Assembly (NCBI GenBank): GCA_001953115.1
Contig: LSSL01002129.1
Location: 1-61,059, forward strand
Length of the DNA: 61,059 bases
From: Smittium mucronatum
Taxonomy: Eukaryota; Kickxellomycota; Harpellomycetes; Harpellales; Legeriomycetaceae
Direction of reading: 5' to 3'
The notes under the pieces were generated by a model. The model was not told the origin of the DNA. It saw only the letters and a list, made by a program, of their open reading frames with translations, and did no database searches. Positions 48,501 through 60,955 of the stretch are shown one piece after another (positions within the stretch are counted from its first letter, which is position 1; each line of letters begins with the position of its first letter). A program made the translations under genes and the position numbers.

Positions 48501-49205
48501 TAAACATTTTATAGTGTTTAATGAAACTCGGATTTAATTAAAATCATACGACCATTAAGCCAACTAGAAAAGAGTACTCTGCTGATCTGATTAGATCAAT
48601 TAGCAGCCAGAATCATCAGCAATACAATAAGGCTATTTGGAGCATGATTAATTATGATGTTGATTGGAAATTTAAAATATTTAATCTAGTGGCTTAAATT
48701 AATGAACATTTCAAAATTATCAAATATATAAACTATTATAATAATAAGTCAATTAATTTTTCTATAAATGGTTTTTTTTCTTGTATAACTTTTAAAATCT
48801 CTATCTTCTTTCAAATGAAATTCTTCTGAATAAAATTTAAAAAAAAACTTAAAAAAATCATTTTTAAAATAAAAATAATTATAAAATTTAATATCCTGAC
48901 TGATATATATAACTAATCCCAGTTTTTCTAATCGATGATCATAAAAGAATATTCTCAGCTTTCTGATAATTAAAAATTATGAATTTGATTATATTCACAT
49001 AGTCGATTTTTAACAATGCATCTTAAGTGGCTCAAAATTATATTTAAACATCAGTTAAATAAAAAAGACTTAATATGTTGGTTAATATTAATATATTATA
49101 TTAGTTACCATTCAATACCAGGTCAGAATGATAGAATTTGACAAATACTGTATTTTTAACGAATTAAAAGCTGATTTATTTTCAATTAATTGGCCTTTTT
49201 TTTTT
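42586..49205. other. AT-rich intergenic desert
   Basis: No supported gene. Open frames of 60-75 codons (43511-43287 -, 47543-47728 +) are Lys/Asn/Ile/Phe-rich and match nothing. A short less AT-rich patch at about 48545-48690 (+) reads as a stop-free stretch of about 47 codons containing SSQNHQQYNKAIWSMINYD, unrecognised. Confidence 0.5.
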
Positions 49206-49814
49206 TGTATCACGGAATTTTATTGTAAGATAACGTCATTAAAAACTATACTAAAAAATATGAAAAAAAGAAAAAGTCGTATATAAAAGACTATTATCCT
49301 AACTAAAATAAGCTCCTCTGTCGGACTACCCGCTGCGTACCTATGGGAAAAGGGTTCAATCTACCAACCGAAAGACCCCCACTGGCATTGCTTCAAGTAG
49401 GCTGGATGACTGAGATTGCGTGCAGTCATGAATTAAGCTTTTTTTCAATGAAAAACAGTTCATTGAAGCTATTGAGCTCCTATTCAGAGCCTACTTCTAA
49501 CAGGATTAATAAAATAAGGCTCCTACCCAAACATGGGTTTGATCAACATGGCTCTCCTACAAATAGCTGTTAGACGCTGAGATCCGTCTGACAATTGAAC
49601 GCTGGAATTGTGCACTAGACTATGTCTCAGCTGTGTTAAACGATCGGTTCCTCCTGTTTCTAGATGGTCTTCCTCTGGAATCGCTGTCCTCCGAATCGCT
49701 GTGACCTGTCTCCACTATTCCCATCCAAGAATAGCACAACGAAGTGTGGAATTTTGGTTTATTTTGATTAGAAATACACAATATTTGCAACCTAAAATAT
49801 GTCAAGGTATTTCA
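49206..49814 (-). mobile_element. Dispersed retroposon, copy A (near full length)
   Basis: Reverse-oriented counterpart of copy C at 24805. Both end at the same base at the 5' side (TGAAATA on the sense strand), which suggests a defined unit and not random truncation. On the sense strand the 3' end has AATAAA, then ATTCCGTGATAC and about twelve A. The last 120 bp before the tail are almost identical in copies A, B and C, while the 5' 70 bp differ considerably. The frame ending in PSRNRRNRSFNTAET (49805-49620) corresponds to that of copy C. Confidence 0.75.
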
Positions 49815-50459
49815 CTCTCATTAGAAATAAAATTTGATACAGTACGAATTGAAACTTTTTTACGTATTTTTAAAGATTTTTAATTAACAAAAGTGATTAT
49901 TATGTCATATCACACTATGTCAATCTGTTTAATATTGACGAATTTCATTATGAAGAAAAATTTTCCGGAATTTAGTGCTCGATTTTTCTTTACATATTAT
50001 CAATGCTTAAAGCAAAATTCATTGTAGTTTGGAGTGAGTTTTCGACTTCCTTTGAATTTTATTTGTTATTTTAGTAGTATTTGGAGTGTTTTCATAATCT
50101 CTGTAGTTTTTAGAATAATTATTATTAAAATTATCGCTTGAAAGTGTATCATTTTTGCCATGCTTTAGTAATTTTTACTTTGGTGGACCTTGGACTCTTG
50201 TTATTGGCAATAATATTTTAATTTCAATGCTGAGATTGTTTTCATCAAAAAAATCTCGGCTAATTGCTAGTCAATAAATTTTATAATCTTTTACGCGTTT
50301 AAATTGAAAAGCATAAGATCATAGTGCCAAGTTCTACCTGTAGATGCGATCTTTAGAATTCTTGTTTTTTAGATAATTTAGTATTACTCATTGGTCTGTA
50401 AGAAAATCGTTAAATGGAACATGCGATTGTCATTGAGGTTTATTGAAGTCATAATTATG
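49815..50459. other. Intergenic, nothing recognised
   Basis: Slightly less AT-rich than the desert, without a supported reading frame. It may contain further decayed parts of the inverted Ty3 remnant that follows. Confidence 0.4.
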
Positions 50460-50944
50460 GCTAACACCTCATTTTTGACAACTCAATAACTTAGCTCGTC
50501 TTGAAAAGGTTTTTAACTTTCGTGAGAACTTGGGCGAAAGTAACCATCAGATTATTTTTTATGATAAATCCCCCCATTCCAATATTGGAGGCGTATTTTT
50601 TTTCAGAAATGAGCTTTTTTTATCTGTTTGTGAAATTAAAGGTGCTAAACTCCGATAATTTTCTTTTATTGATAGGATTTTCTCGGCTCATATTCCAGAT
50701 AAACGAAGCATTTTTAGAATTAGATTGTAAAAAAGCTTTGCTAATCCAGTGACGATGTTGAAAACCAGGTAGCAGAATTAAATCATTCTAATAAAGATAC
50801 AGAGACTAGAAGTTGAGGCCAGGAGATTTAAGTAATTTTCTTTCGAATTCTTGGAGTTGGCTATTTCTTGTTCATATTTGCCTACAGTAAACCCTACAAT
50901 ATGTACCTTTGGAACTGCAAATTTACTCATTTTTGAGTTAAGTC
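50460..50944 (-). pseudogene. Inverted Ty3/gypsy pol remnant (RT connection and RNase H)
   Basis: Minus-strand reading gives KFAVPKVHIVGFTVGKYEQE, the thumb region of a Ty3-type reverse transcriptase. A stretch with LAKLFYNLILK follows, corresponding to LAEPLYTLLQK in the plus-strand element (53880), and then YASNIGMGGFII, corresponding to its RNase H segment YAINVGIGASLH. The copy is from the same family as the adjacent element but is more decayed and lies in opposite orientation, ending at the base before its left LTR. Confidence 0.75.
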
Positions 50945-51260
50945 TGTTACGCCAATCAATAGCCAGTAATTGGACGTACTTACTAGGCCATCGAACAGAA
51001 TAAACCAGCATCCGCGCAATGACACCAGCAGCAGCTCTATTTGATAAGTGTTCATTGGATACAGAACCATAGTTATTCTATTGTATAAAATGGATAAATT
51101 ATTTCGTTATTATCAAATATCTCAACTATGAAATAATTACGATACTTAAATTAGTATAAATAGCTAGTTTTTCTTAGATAGTTCTCTCTCTCTTTTACTA
51201 AGCTTAAATTTTGGCTATATATTATTTAATAAATGTATTGGCGATCTTATTTACTTAATA
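50945..51260 (+). repeat. Left LTR
   Basis: Starts TGTTACGCCAATCA and ends TTACTTAATA, where the right copy has the canonical CA end. It contains TATAAATA at 51155, a CTCTCTCTCTTTT tract and AATAAA at 51228, giving a credible U3-R-U5 layout. Confidence 0.9.
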
Positions 51261-51307
51261 TAGGTCGAGAGTCTTCTTAAGTCTTTATATTATTATTTTA
51301 TTTTAAT

Positions 51308-52520
51308 ATGTCTGACTTACCTGTTCAAGTTTCAGCTGGCCAAATCTTTGATGCTGAACTCAGCTATTCTAGCCTCAAATCTGAAAAAACCAATTGCAGC
51401 AATAACTTGCGACTGCCGAGATCCAGTACAACCATTTAGTTTCCAGAATGAGTCCCTAAATAAGAAAGTAAAGATACAGAACACGGATATTGCAGCCCTC
51501 AATGAACAGATAGACACCGAGGTAAAGGCATGGTTTGATCTCTACATGTACTACAAATAGGAGAAGTTGAAAATATTCTCCCGCGAAAAGGATTTTGCAC
51601 TCCGCATAGCTGACTTTTATCGAAGACAGGTATAAGAAGCAATTAAGCCCCGAGCTTCATCAAATAAACACACTGGTCTCACCACATCCATTCCAAATAT
51701 TCCTGAATTCAATGGGTCGACTGTTGGATTCTCGAGTTATGTCATCTGGGTAGACAACTTGTTTGTTAACTACCCTCAGCTGACTGACTTCAACCAAAAT
51801 ATAATGTTTGTCGGCTCACGTAAGGGTGAATGGCGCAGTTGGTACGATGCAGAACCAGATTCCAGCACTGTCACCTGGCCTGCACTCAAAGACGCTCTGC
51901 TCCGTCAATATGGAGGAAATAAATCCATTTTAAATCCTTTAACTACTGTTTCCTCAATGAAATTAACTGCACACTTAGAATTCTGCACCTTTATTCAACG
52001 AATCCGACCAGCCATCTAGTTGATAGCAAAGGGTGAGATCAACCTAGCTGTTGCAATGATTCTTCATCAAATAGACTCCGATATTCGTTGATACCTCCCA
52101 GAGATCCGAGAATAATCCTTCTCTTCCTTCGAGCAGCGACTCCGCCTTCAGCTCCATGAAATTCAGTCAAAGCCATCCAGCATTTCCTTATTCCAAGCCA
52201 GAAAAAAAAACAACACCATGGATTTAGACACTATCTCAGCCCGAATTCGGTGACAATCTCAATTTTCTTGACCTACTTCGCCTTCTTTCACTCACCCAAG
52301 CTAACCTGGTGGGCTTCGACAGCGCAGCACGTTCTCTCACATCCCAGGGAATACAACGATGAATAGGACCCAGTTTGATTAATATGTGAAAAACTCGATC
52401 TGCTTTACCTTCTGAAAGAAACTACTCAATAGATCGATTTCATCACGTCGAAACAACAACTATCGAGGTTTTAACACCTTTGAGTTTATTTAAAGCATCA
52501 ATGAACAACAATCGGGAAAC
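51308..52520 (+). pseudogene. Ty3/gypsy gag, broken
   Basis: The presumed start ATG at 51308 begins MSDLPVQVSAGQIFDAELS, then a frame change leads to a coiled-coil-like stretch (51348-51560). The capsid core is visible at 51759-52019 (GEWRSWYDAEPD...WPALKDALLRQY). Around 52400-52430 a Cys-containing segment may be the remains of a zinc knuckle. Several stops interrupt it. Confidence 0.8.
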
Positions 52521-52559
52521 GGCCAAGCATAGAGGCTTGGATCAAATCTATAATACGTT

Positions 52560-55500
52560 ACTATTTAAAGAATTTAAACCCACCTGATAAATCTGTGTTT
52601 TTTTCCTTTCCTTTACATACCGAAATTAATATAATCAATGATTCTAAACCGCCGGTTGCTCTATTATCCTCACAACTACTATTCACAGACCTACCCGCCG
52701 AGAAACTGTCGTCCACACCTCTGACGACGATGAATCTAAACTTGCACGAGGCTATCTGCTTCAAGCTATCTGCTACAATAAAAAAAGCTTATTTTTCCAT
52801 TCTGCTTGACGCTGGTTCGCAAATCACATCAACGACATCATTGTAGGTACTAACTTCATAGTTGCATCAAATACGCCTACTGAAAAATTGCAATGACTAC
52901 TCGACTCTCAAAGGGCAATAAAACTGATGTTTTCAAAATGTTTCTCAGCGGCCTAAAAGCCATGGAGTGGACGTCACTAGCTCTCGCTGCCTCTGCTGTT
53001 AACTGTCTTCCAAAAGACGACCCTGACATTTAGGCGATTTTGCGGATGTCATAAGCCTGTTTGATCCAACCCCAACGGTAATAAAAACTGAATTTCCTCA
53101 CCAACTAAGACTCACAACCGACCAGCCAGTGCATGAGAGAATGAGACGATACTCGTCCGAATAAACACGCGTCCTTCAAGAACACGTGAAAGAACTGTAC
53201 CAAGCGGGATATGCATGGCAGTATACATCACCATATTCAGCCAAACTGCTGCTGTCCATAAAGTCAATGGAACTCCTCGCGTGGTCATCAACTTCCGACC
53301 GCTCAACAAAGCAACAATTTGAGACGAGTATCACTTGCCGAGTATCGATATCATTCTCAATCTACTTTTTGACGTCGAATCTACTCATAGCTCGATTCTT
53401 AAAATCCTTTTATCAAATACCTCTGTATTCTGATTCAGTCGAATCCTAAGCATTTTTGACGCCAGACGGTCACCCCGAGCTCCTAGTAATGTCTCAGGGC
53501 ATGTCTAACTCCCCAGAAACGTTCCAAAGAAACATAGACAAAACTTTGTTGGAATGCATCGATTCTGGGTACTGCGCCGCTTTTGCTGATGAATCTTAGT
53601 GTTTTCAAAAACATAAAGCGAGCACATTGGACACCTAAGCGCAGATCTGCAAAAGAATATATGATAAAGAGTTTAAACTGAAACAAAAGAATTGCATCTT
53701 TTCCGTGCCAAAATTTTAAATATTGGGCTTCACAGTATGCGAGCATCGACAAGAAATCGCCAGCGACAAAATAGCAGCTGTCAAAGACATTCCCCGTCCA
53801 AACTCAATTCTAACGCTCCGCAGCTTCCTAGTAATGACCTCGTTCTGTCGCTATTTTATTGACAATTTCACTGAGCTTGCTGAACCCCTGTACACTCTAC
53901 TGCAAAAAGGGACTGCCTTCAATTGGAGCACAAACTGCGAAACGTCCTTTCAAAAGGTCAAGATGGCCATGACTTCTGCGCCTGTCCTTGCTCACCCAGA
54001 CACGCCAAAATCATATATTATGTACACATATGCTATAAACGTTGGAATAGGTGCTTCACTGCATCAAAAGCAATATGTAAATTCTGTTCGCCCAATAGCA
54101 TAAGCCAGCCGAAAACCGCTGCCAGACGAGAGAAACTACTGCTCCAGCGACAAATAGGCATTAGGCGTGATATACGGGTTCAGCAAATTACACCACTATG
54201 TTCATGAAACTTGTACTGAATACCATATAGACCATCTCGCACTGATAAAAGCTCTTAAGAACGTAGATCCCAGAATCCGCATTGCCAGATGGAACTCAGC
54301 GCTACAAGCCTACGACTTTGAAATAATGCATGTAAAAGGGTTTTATAATGGGTTAACTGAGGTTCTTAACCGTGACTTTGAGGAAGAAAAATTCGAAAAA
54401 AATAAGTTACTATTGCCAATTACAAGAGTCAAGGCCCGCCAACACGAACAATTAGACAACCTAGAAAACCCGATATACTTGAAAGCAATATCAGCAGTAC
54501 AAACAACGCAAAAGACTCAAATAATTCATGCAACTCAAACGATACTAACGATTCGATTAACGACGACGACAAAAACGACGACCATTACAATGAAATAGAA
54601 GCATCAAATTCTGATTTCTACGAGTCAGTTGAACTTAATTTCAACATCGATAATACTTCAAGCGAAAACGGGTTTAAATTCTTTAAATACCTTCGCTCAT
54701 CAATGAAATTCAGAATAATTCAGCAAATCTACCCAAAATGCAAACCTATATTACAATCACTTATAAGTACTTTAGTGTTGCCAAAACATACTTCTAAGCA
54801 ATTGAAATCATACTGAATCTAAAAAAAATTGGTCTACAACATTTCAGACCAAGAAATACTACGACTGCACGTTCCTGAATCTTTGGTACAAGCTGCCATC
54901 TATCACCACCATGACACACCGATGATGTCGCATCTGGGACATTGACGAAATATCGACAAAATCAGAGCAAATTTTTTCTGGCCCAATATGTCTCGAGATG
55001 TATTTGGGTACATCAAATCCAGCAGAATCCATCAACTCATTAAGCATCCGACACTGCAAGCGCCTGGGGATCTACAACCAATAATTATGTCCGAGACTTT
55101 CGAAATGGTTTCAATAGACCATGCAGGTTCATTTTCAATGACTTAAAATGGCAACCGCTAAATTCTCGTAATAACAGACTTATTATCGAGGTGGGTAGAT
55201 GAAGTAGCCATTCCATCCGCGTCTGCTGAAACAACTATTAAACCCTCGGAAAAGCGACTGATTGTTACACATTAGTGACCAGAAATGATTCTAATCGAAA
55301 ACGGAAATTCCTATACTTCGTAGCAAATGCTGATTTTCTACTACAAATATGGGATCAAGAATATTTTCAGCTCGCCAAACCACCCTGAGACCAATGTTAT
55401 GGCTGAAAGATTCAAAAAAAACGCTTAAAACCATGCCCGAAGGTTATTGTGCCGACGATCAGAGTATTTGGGATCAATATTTGGATATGCACGTCCTAGC

Positions 55501-56085
55501 ATACAGCACAGCCAAACACGAAGTGCTTGGTATATCGTTTTTTGCAGCACTTTATGGGCGACAGCCACGACTTTCAGCTAGAACTCTAAAGCTAGCAAAT
55601 CCAAACACTCCTTTGAATATTATCAGCTACAAACAGCTCATACAAGCGAAACTTCAGCCCATTCGAGCCACAATCAAACACAATAACGAAGTTTACAAAG
55701 CGGCAATGAGAGTTAGTGCAACGCCAGGCACAGAGAAACTACATATGAGAGTCGTGAATGCGTTTTGTTGAAGCACCAAATAGCAAATGGGCATAACTCG
55801 CCTCTAGGATTAAGCACCGCATACACTGAGAAGTTCAGAATTAAACGGAAAATAGGATGAGTAAGCTACTTGTTAGAGCGCATTGACGAAGATGGCTATC
55901 GTACTAGGACTACAGCGTACATATATCAGCTAAAGCCATACTGCAGCCGAGACGATGAAGACTCAGCTATGAGGGATGAGGATTATGTAACGCCAATCAG
56001 TAGCCACAAATCTAACGTACTGATTAGGCCAATGAACAGTCTAAACCAGCATCCGTACAATGATACCAACAGCAGCTTTATTTGA
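52560..56085 (+). pseudogene. Ty3/gypsy pol (protease, RT, RNase H, integrase), broken
   Basis: Protease at about 52800 has ILLDAGSQI, where the family has D-T/S-G, so the active-site triad is altered. Reverse transcriptase follows: VINFRPLNKATI (53280), MSNSPETFQRNIDKTL (53500), and FADES at 53581 where a Y.DD box is expected. Thumb and RNase H lie in the frame 53723-54103 and 54167 onward. Integrase shows SHLGH (54930) with the following zinc-site Cys pair missing, VSIDHAGSF (first catalytic Asp, 55108), IENGNSYTS (Asp changed to Glu, 55296) and HPETNVMAERFKKTL (55380, final Glu). Multiple stops make it non-functional. Confidence 0.88.
55971..55981 (+). promoter_or_regulatory. Possible polypurine tract
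   Basis: GAGGGATGAGG lies 4 bp before the right LTR, the position of the plus-strand primer of LTR elements. It also overlaps the end of the pol frame. Confidence 0.4.
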
Positions 56086-56302
56086 TAAGCGGTTCATTGG
56101 ATACAGAAACATAGTTATTCTATTGGATAAAATGGATAACTAATTTCAGTATTATCCAATGACTCGACTATGCAAATATTTACAATAATTAATTTAGTAT
56201 AAATAGCTATTTTTTATTAGCTCTCTCTTCCTCTTTTGGTTGAGCTTAGATTTTGACTATATATTTCTTAATAAATATATTTACGATATTATTTACTTAA
56301 CA
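55986..56302 (+). repeat. Right LTR
   Basis: Starts TGTAACGCCAATCA and ends TTACTTAACA. TATAAATA at 56199 and AATAAA near 56270 correspond to those of the left LTR. Confidence 0.9.
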
Positions 56303-56439
56303 ATGGCTTCATTGCATGAGTGACAGAATACATTTTACGACTTATACCATAAAAAATTCATTTTTCAGCCAAGCTCATGAGAAAGGTGAGTAATTTCACG
56401 ACAGTCAAAAACAGAGAATGTGTGGAGTTTAATATATTT

Positions 56440-56690
56440 CCCCCACACTGGTTGGATGACCGAAAGGTATTCCAATTGGTTGTAAACTCTCCATTGGCTA
56501 ATTACGGCATAATTACATATATTAATATGCATAATTTATTATATTGGCGATTATTAGGAATTATATGTTGTTTTATAGCTAGCAATTTTCCAGTATAAAT
56601 AAGGTGAAAAGAGCACAAAATCTGTGAATCATGCTCTCTTTTACTTAGTTAATATTTCACATTAAATATTTTCAAACCTTAAAACTCTAT
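56440..56690 (+). repeat. Possible diverged LTR remnant
   Basis: Shares the order CCAATTGG/ATTGGC boxes, TATAAATA (56594) and a CTCTCTTTTACTTAG tract with the neighbouring LTRs, but without base-by-base alignment over its length. A 73-codon frame at 56377-56598 overlaps it and is unrecognised. Confidence 0.3.
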
Positions 56691-56965
56691 AAAGTAGCCA
56701 TTAAATCGTTTTCCCGAGGTTTCTACAAGAAAAAACCGTGTTGTAATTAAAAAAATATCTAAAAAATAAACCATAAGAGAACAGTTTTTTTATTAATGAT
56801 ATTTAGGAGAAAATCTTAACATCTAATTCTGCTTAATCAGGAATCAGTAATCCATAAATTAAACGGACCAAATAACCTATTAATCATAATTTCCTTTATA
56901 ATTTTCTCGATTAAATCTTTTTGTTTCATGATAAAACTCTTGAATGATTTGAGGGTTAACTGCGA

Positions 56966-58343
56966 AAATAGTCAAATGAATTTACCGAATTTAAAATTTA
57001 GCGAATGAACGCTAACCGAGTCTTGATTGTGAAATTAAGAAGTATCATGTGAAAAAAATTAAGAATTATTTTCATTTTTTTTATATATTGGTATAAGCTA
57101 TAATGCGAGATAAATGAATATTTGTCTCTAAATTTTATTTAAATTTTTGATAAAAAATGTTTGAATCCTAATGGTAATTTTAATTATTTATTATTATATT
57201 TTTGTAGATGTTTTTTTCAATAAGTTAAACTCTTAATAACCATCTAATTAGTGCTAATTTTTTTTTAGAATCGTGTTGTCTTTCACTAGATAAATGCGAA
57301 TAATACTTTTAATAATGTACCTTTTATCACTTATAATCGCGAAATATTCTTTTCCCATTCAATATGAATAAATTATTATGAAATTAATATGGATATAAGT
57401 CATAAATTTATATTCTGGTTAAGTATGAGGTCCTTAATTTAATTGTATAATTTTTAATCACTTACAAATAAAAATATAGCTTGGATATTCTTTTTTTCTG
57501 AATGCAGATATTTCCGTTAAAATATGGATTTAGTTTGAATTTTTTTTTAAACCGTAGCTTTGATCAAATATCAAATATATTTTTGATAATATTAAAAAAA
57601 AATTGTTTTTTTTGATCAATATTAGGATAAAGAGATTTTTTGGAAATAATATTAGACGGATTTCAATTGTGCATTCTAGATTCGTCTATTTAAGGTTATT
57701 TGAAATACTGATTTTTTTAAGAATTATTCAATATACTGAATTAAAAATCTTAATTGATATATTAAGTCGTGTATATTAATTATTAAAATTTTACGCTTGT
57801 ATAATATTCTGACCTTAAAAGAATTTATTTTAGAGTTTTAAAGTTATATTTGTAAATTTTTTAAATAGTTTAAATCAAGAAAATTAGTCAATAGTTGATT
57901 ACATATAGAAAAAATGGAAAAGTGTTATTGTGATATTGATTTTTGCTGCATCCTGGCTATAAAAATTATGGAAGTGAGCAATTTGAGGGGGTTTTATATC
58001 TAAACCTGGGTCATTTAAAACTTTAAAAAAAAGAGAAAAAATCACTCTCTTTTTTTTTAATTAAAAGCATATTCTGTACTTAAAAATGAATTATTGTTGA
58101 TTTAACCGAATAAATGATATTTTAAAAACAAATATCATTAGGATTCAAACATTTTTTATCAAAAATTTAAATAAAATTTAGAGACAAATAAGCATTTATC
58201 TCGCATTATAGCTTATACCAATATATAAAAAAAATGAAAATAATTCTTAATTTTTTTCATATGATACTTCTTAATTTCACAATCAAGACTCGGTTCGCGT
58301 TCATTCGATAAATTTTAAATTCGGTAAATTCATTTGACTAGTT
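56966..58343. mobile_element. Foldback / MITE-like element with 211-bp inverted arms
   Basis: 56966-57176 and 58133-58343 are reverse complements of each other with only a handful of mismatches. The 956-bp interior is AT-rich and has no transposase-like frame, so the element is non-autonomous. The arms do not match those of the Tc1-like element at 13.2 kb. Outside the right arm TTTGACTATTTT-like motifs recur near 58334, 58362 and 58394. Confidence 0.85.
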
Positions 58344-60955
58344 TTGATATTATTTTGAAAATTTGACTATTTTTGTAAATACTTTCAAAACCTTGACTAT
58401 TTTCTCAATAAAACCAGAAATTATTCAAGTAGTTTACCATGAAATAAAAAAAAATTATATAAATTTGAACTTTTTTTTTTCAATTTCACTGTACCATTTG
58501 ATATTGTATTATTTTGGTTGCTGGAATCATTATTATAGTAAGAGAAGCCATTTTAATAGTCGCTAAATTATTTTATTAGCTCATTATTTTTATTTAAACA
58601 ATATATAAATAGTACGAAATGTATATTAAAAAATTTCACTCACACTACATCCATCCTCAGCTTAGTGGAACTATATCCATTAGAAATTAGCTCAAGGGAT
58701 TACTTAGAGAATTTTACATCTTTTTAATCAATTTACACTTTCAAAAATTAAACTCAATAGTAAATCATATCCATAATTATTCCACACTATATTTTATTAA
58801 TTTTTGTTTATTTTCCATTTATATGCCGATTAAGCATGATTTTCATATTTGCAAAAAAAAAAACAAGTAAATTTGATTCGAGGCCAAATCAAATCAAATA
58901 AAATTGAATTATAATTATATTAATAATATATAAAAGAACCAAATAGGCTGTATTAACTCAAAATTTTGTAATTTTTTCCTTTTTTTTTTTTGAAAACATC
59001 AGTCATTATCAAGCAAAAAAAAAACTAAAAAATAAATTTAAAGAGGGAATATATCGATTTTCTTGGTTGCCGGAAATGTTTTAAGTGAAATAACAGTTAT
59101 ATTAGGAATATTTTATAGATCTATTTGGTATTTTTTTAATTTTTGACGGAGGATAAATTTCAACTTATTTTACAAAAATATCTTAATATTAAATAATTTC
59201 ATGTGTTATCGATGACTTTGTTCAAAATAAAAGATACATTATTTGATTTTGGACAGTATATAACAATTAGTTTCTCTAAATTTAATTATAATTCTCCTAG
59301 AATCAAAATATATAATATTATTTTTTTTTATTGATTCATTTGCCTATTTTTATTTTTTTACGGAGAAAATGGATCGCAATTATCAGATCAAGTGAATATA
59401 TAAAAGTGTCCAGCTCGAAATAAATTTTCTTATTCCATATCGATGAAATATTTTTATTTAAATCCAGCACCATGGCTACTAAATTGTTTTTTCATAAATT
59501 TATTTCCAGGTTTAGCTTATTTCAGAAGTTTAAAATATATAGTAATAGATCGTGAATAGTATGTAAAATTAACACAGTAAAAAAGGATTTTTGTGGCTAC
59601 CAGCGGCTGAAGCTGAAATATTAATTAAGGTCTCAACTATTTGTCAGTAGATAAATATTTATAGGTATATATTTATAATACCTTTAATTGATATTTCTTG
59701 AGAAACCATATTTATTTTAAACGAGATGAATACCCTCCGATTTCATGATAGTTAAACTTTTTCAAATTTTAACTCAAGATTTTGAGTCACAAGCATTTTT
59801 TTTATTTAAAAGAATTTATTAAAATTACGAAACATTTTACAAAATATTTTTTGGAGTGATATTTGAGCCTTTTTTTGATATAACCGTTAAGCCAATAAAA
59901 TTTACGTTAAAAAAATATCACAAGTAATTCGCCAAAACCTTCTAAATGAAGCACATATCACCAAAAAGCTCTCTGATGACAAAAAATTAAATTAAATACA
60001 TACTAAATTAGGAATCAGCCTTCAAAAATTATAGCTATATGCCTTTAACCAGTAAAAGGTCTGTTTTAATTCAAATAAACGGATTTTTGAACTTTCATTT
60101 AGAATCCTAGCTCATTTAAAATATGGGTATTTTTTAAAAAAGTCAAAAACCCTTATTTATTAATCAAAAATAAAAAAAAACCTAATTCATAAGTCTCCAT
60201 AGAAAAAAAAACGCCTCAATTTTTAATTTAATGGTTTCCATAGAGCTATGCTGGAGGAGTTTATGAATTTATATCCAATAAATTATTAAGATATATGATT
60301 AATGGAGTAATCTATTTTTTCTGGTATTGATAATTAGGACCGGTTGTAATACAAGGAAATAATTGAATCATATTTTTTCTCGATGTTACCAAATTATAAT
60401 CTTAATATTTTATGGTAGTTTTCATTCAATAAACAAAATATATTTTATGTGCATTCTAATTAAACGAAATTATATATATATTTTGATTTATGCGTCAATT
60501 TAACCCTTTCAAAAGCTGGAGGCATAAAAATGGACCTCAATTTTCTGTTAGTACACTTTTTTTTTGTTAAAGATGGCATTTTTAAGCTGTATAGCTGTTA
60601 TTTTTAGGTATTAAGTGTTAAAATTTGCGATCATGAATTCTATATACTTTTAGGTTTTGTTAAGGTTGAGATCTGAATTTTTTTTCATATGTCAAAATTA
60701 TAAACATACTTTTATGGGATAGTGCGAGAAAAAAATATTTTTTCCAGAAAATAAACAGTTTAAAGACCATAATTTTTTTGATTTTAATTCTTCAAGAGAT
60801 GACTCCTAATTGAGCTTCAATTTAAATTCTGCGAACATTACGGCGAGCTTATGCTAAATCAGTGATTCTCATATACGAAAAATGTGCTTATAAAAATTTC
60901 ACATACTTATGTATAGTTCCCCGCCAATATTTACATAAATTATATCTGGTTTTTT
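58344..60955. other. AT-rich intergenic desert
   Basis: No supported gene or repeat. A 67-codon frame at 58363-58566 is compositional. Confidence 0.5.

Larger units (their letters stand above)
50945..56302 (+). mobile_element. Ty3/gypsy LTR retrotransposon, nearly full length, decayed
   Basis: Two direct repeats of about 317 bp flank a 4.7-kb interior encoding gag, protease, reverse transcriptase, RNase H and integrase in the Ty3/gypsy order. The LTRs differ at many positions, so the insertion is old, and many stops and frame changes break the interior. Flanking bases (AAGTC left, ATGGC right) show no target duplication, which suggests rearrangement or one decayed end. Confidence 0.92.
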
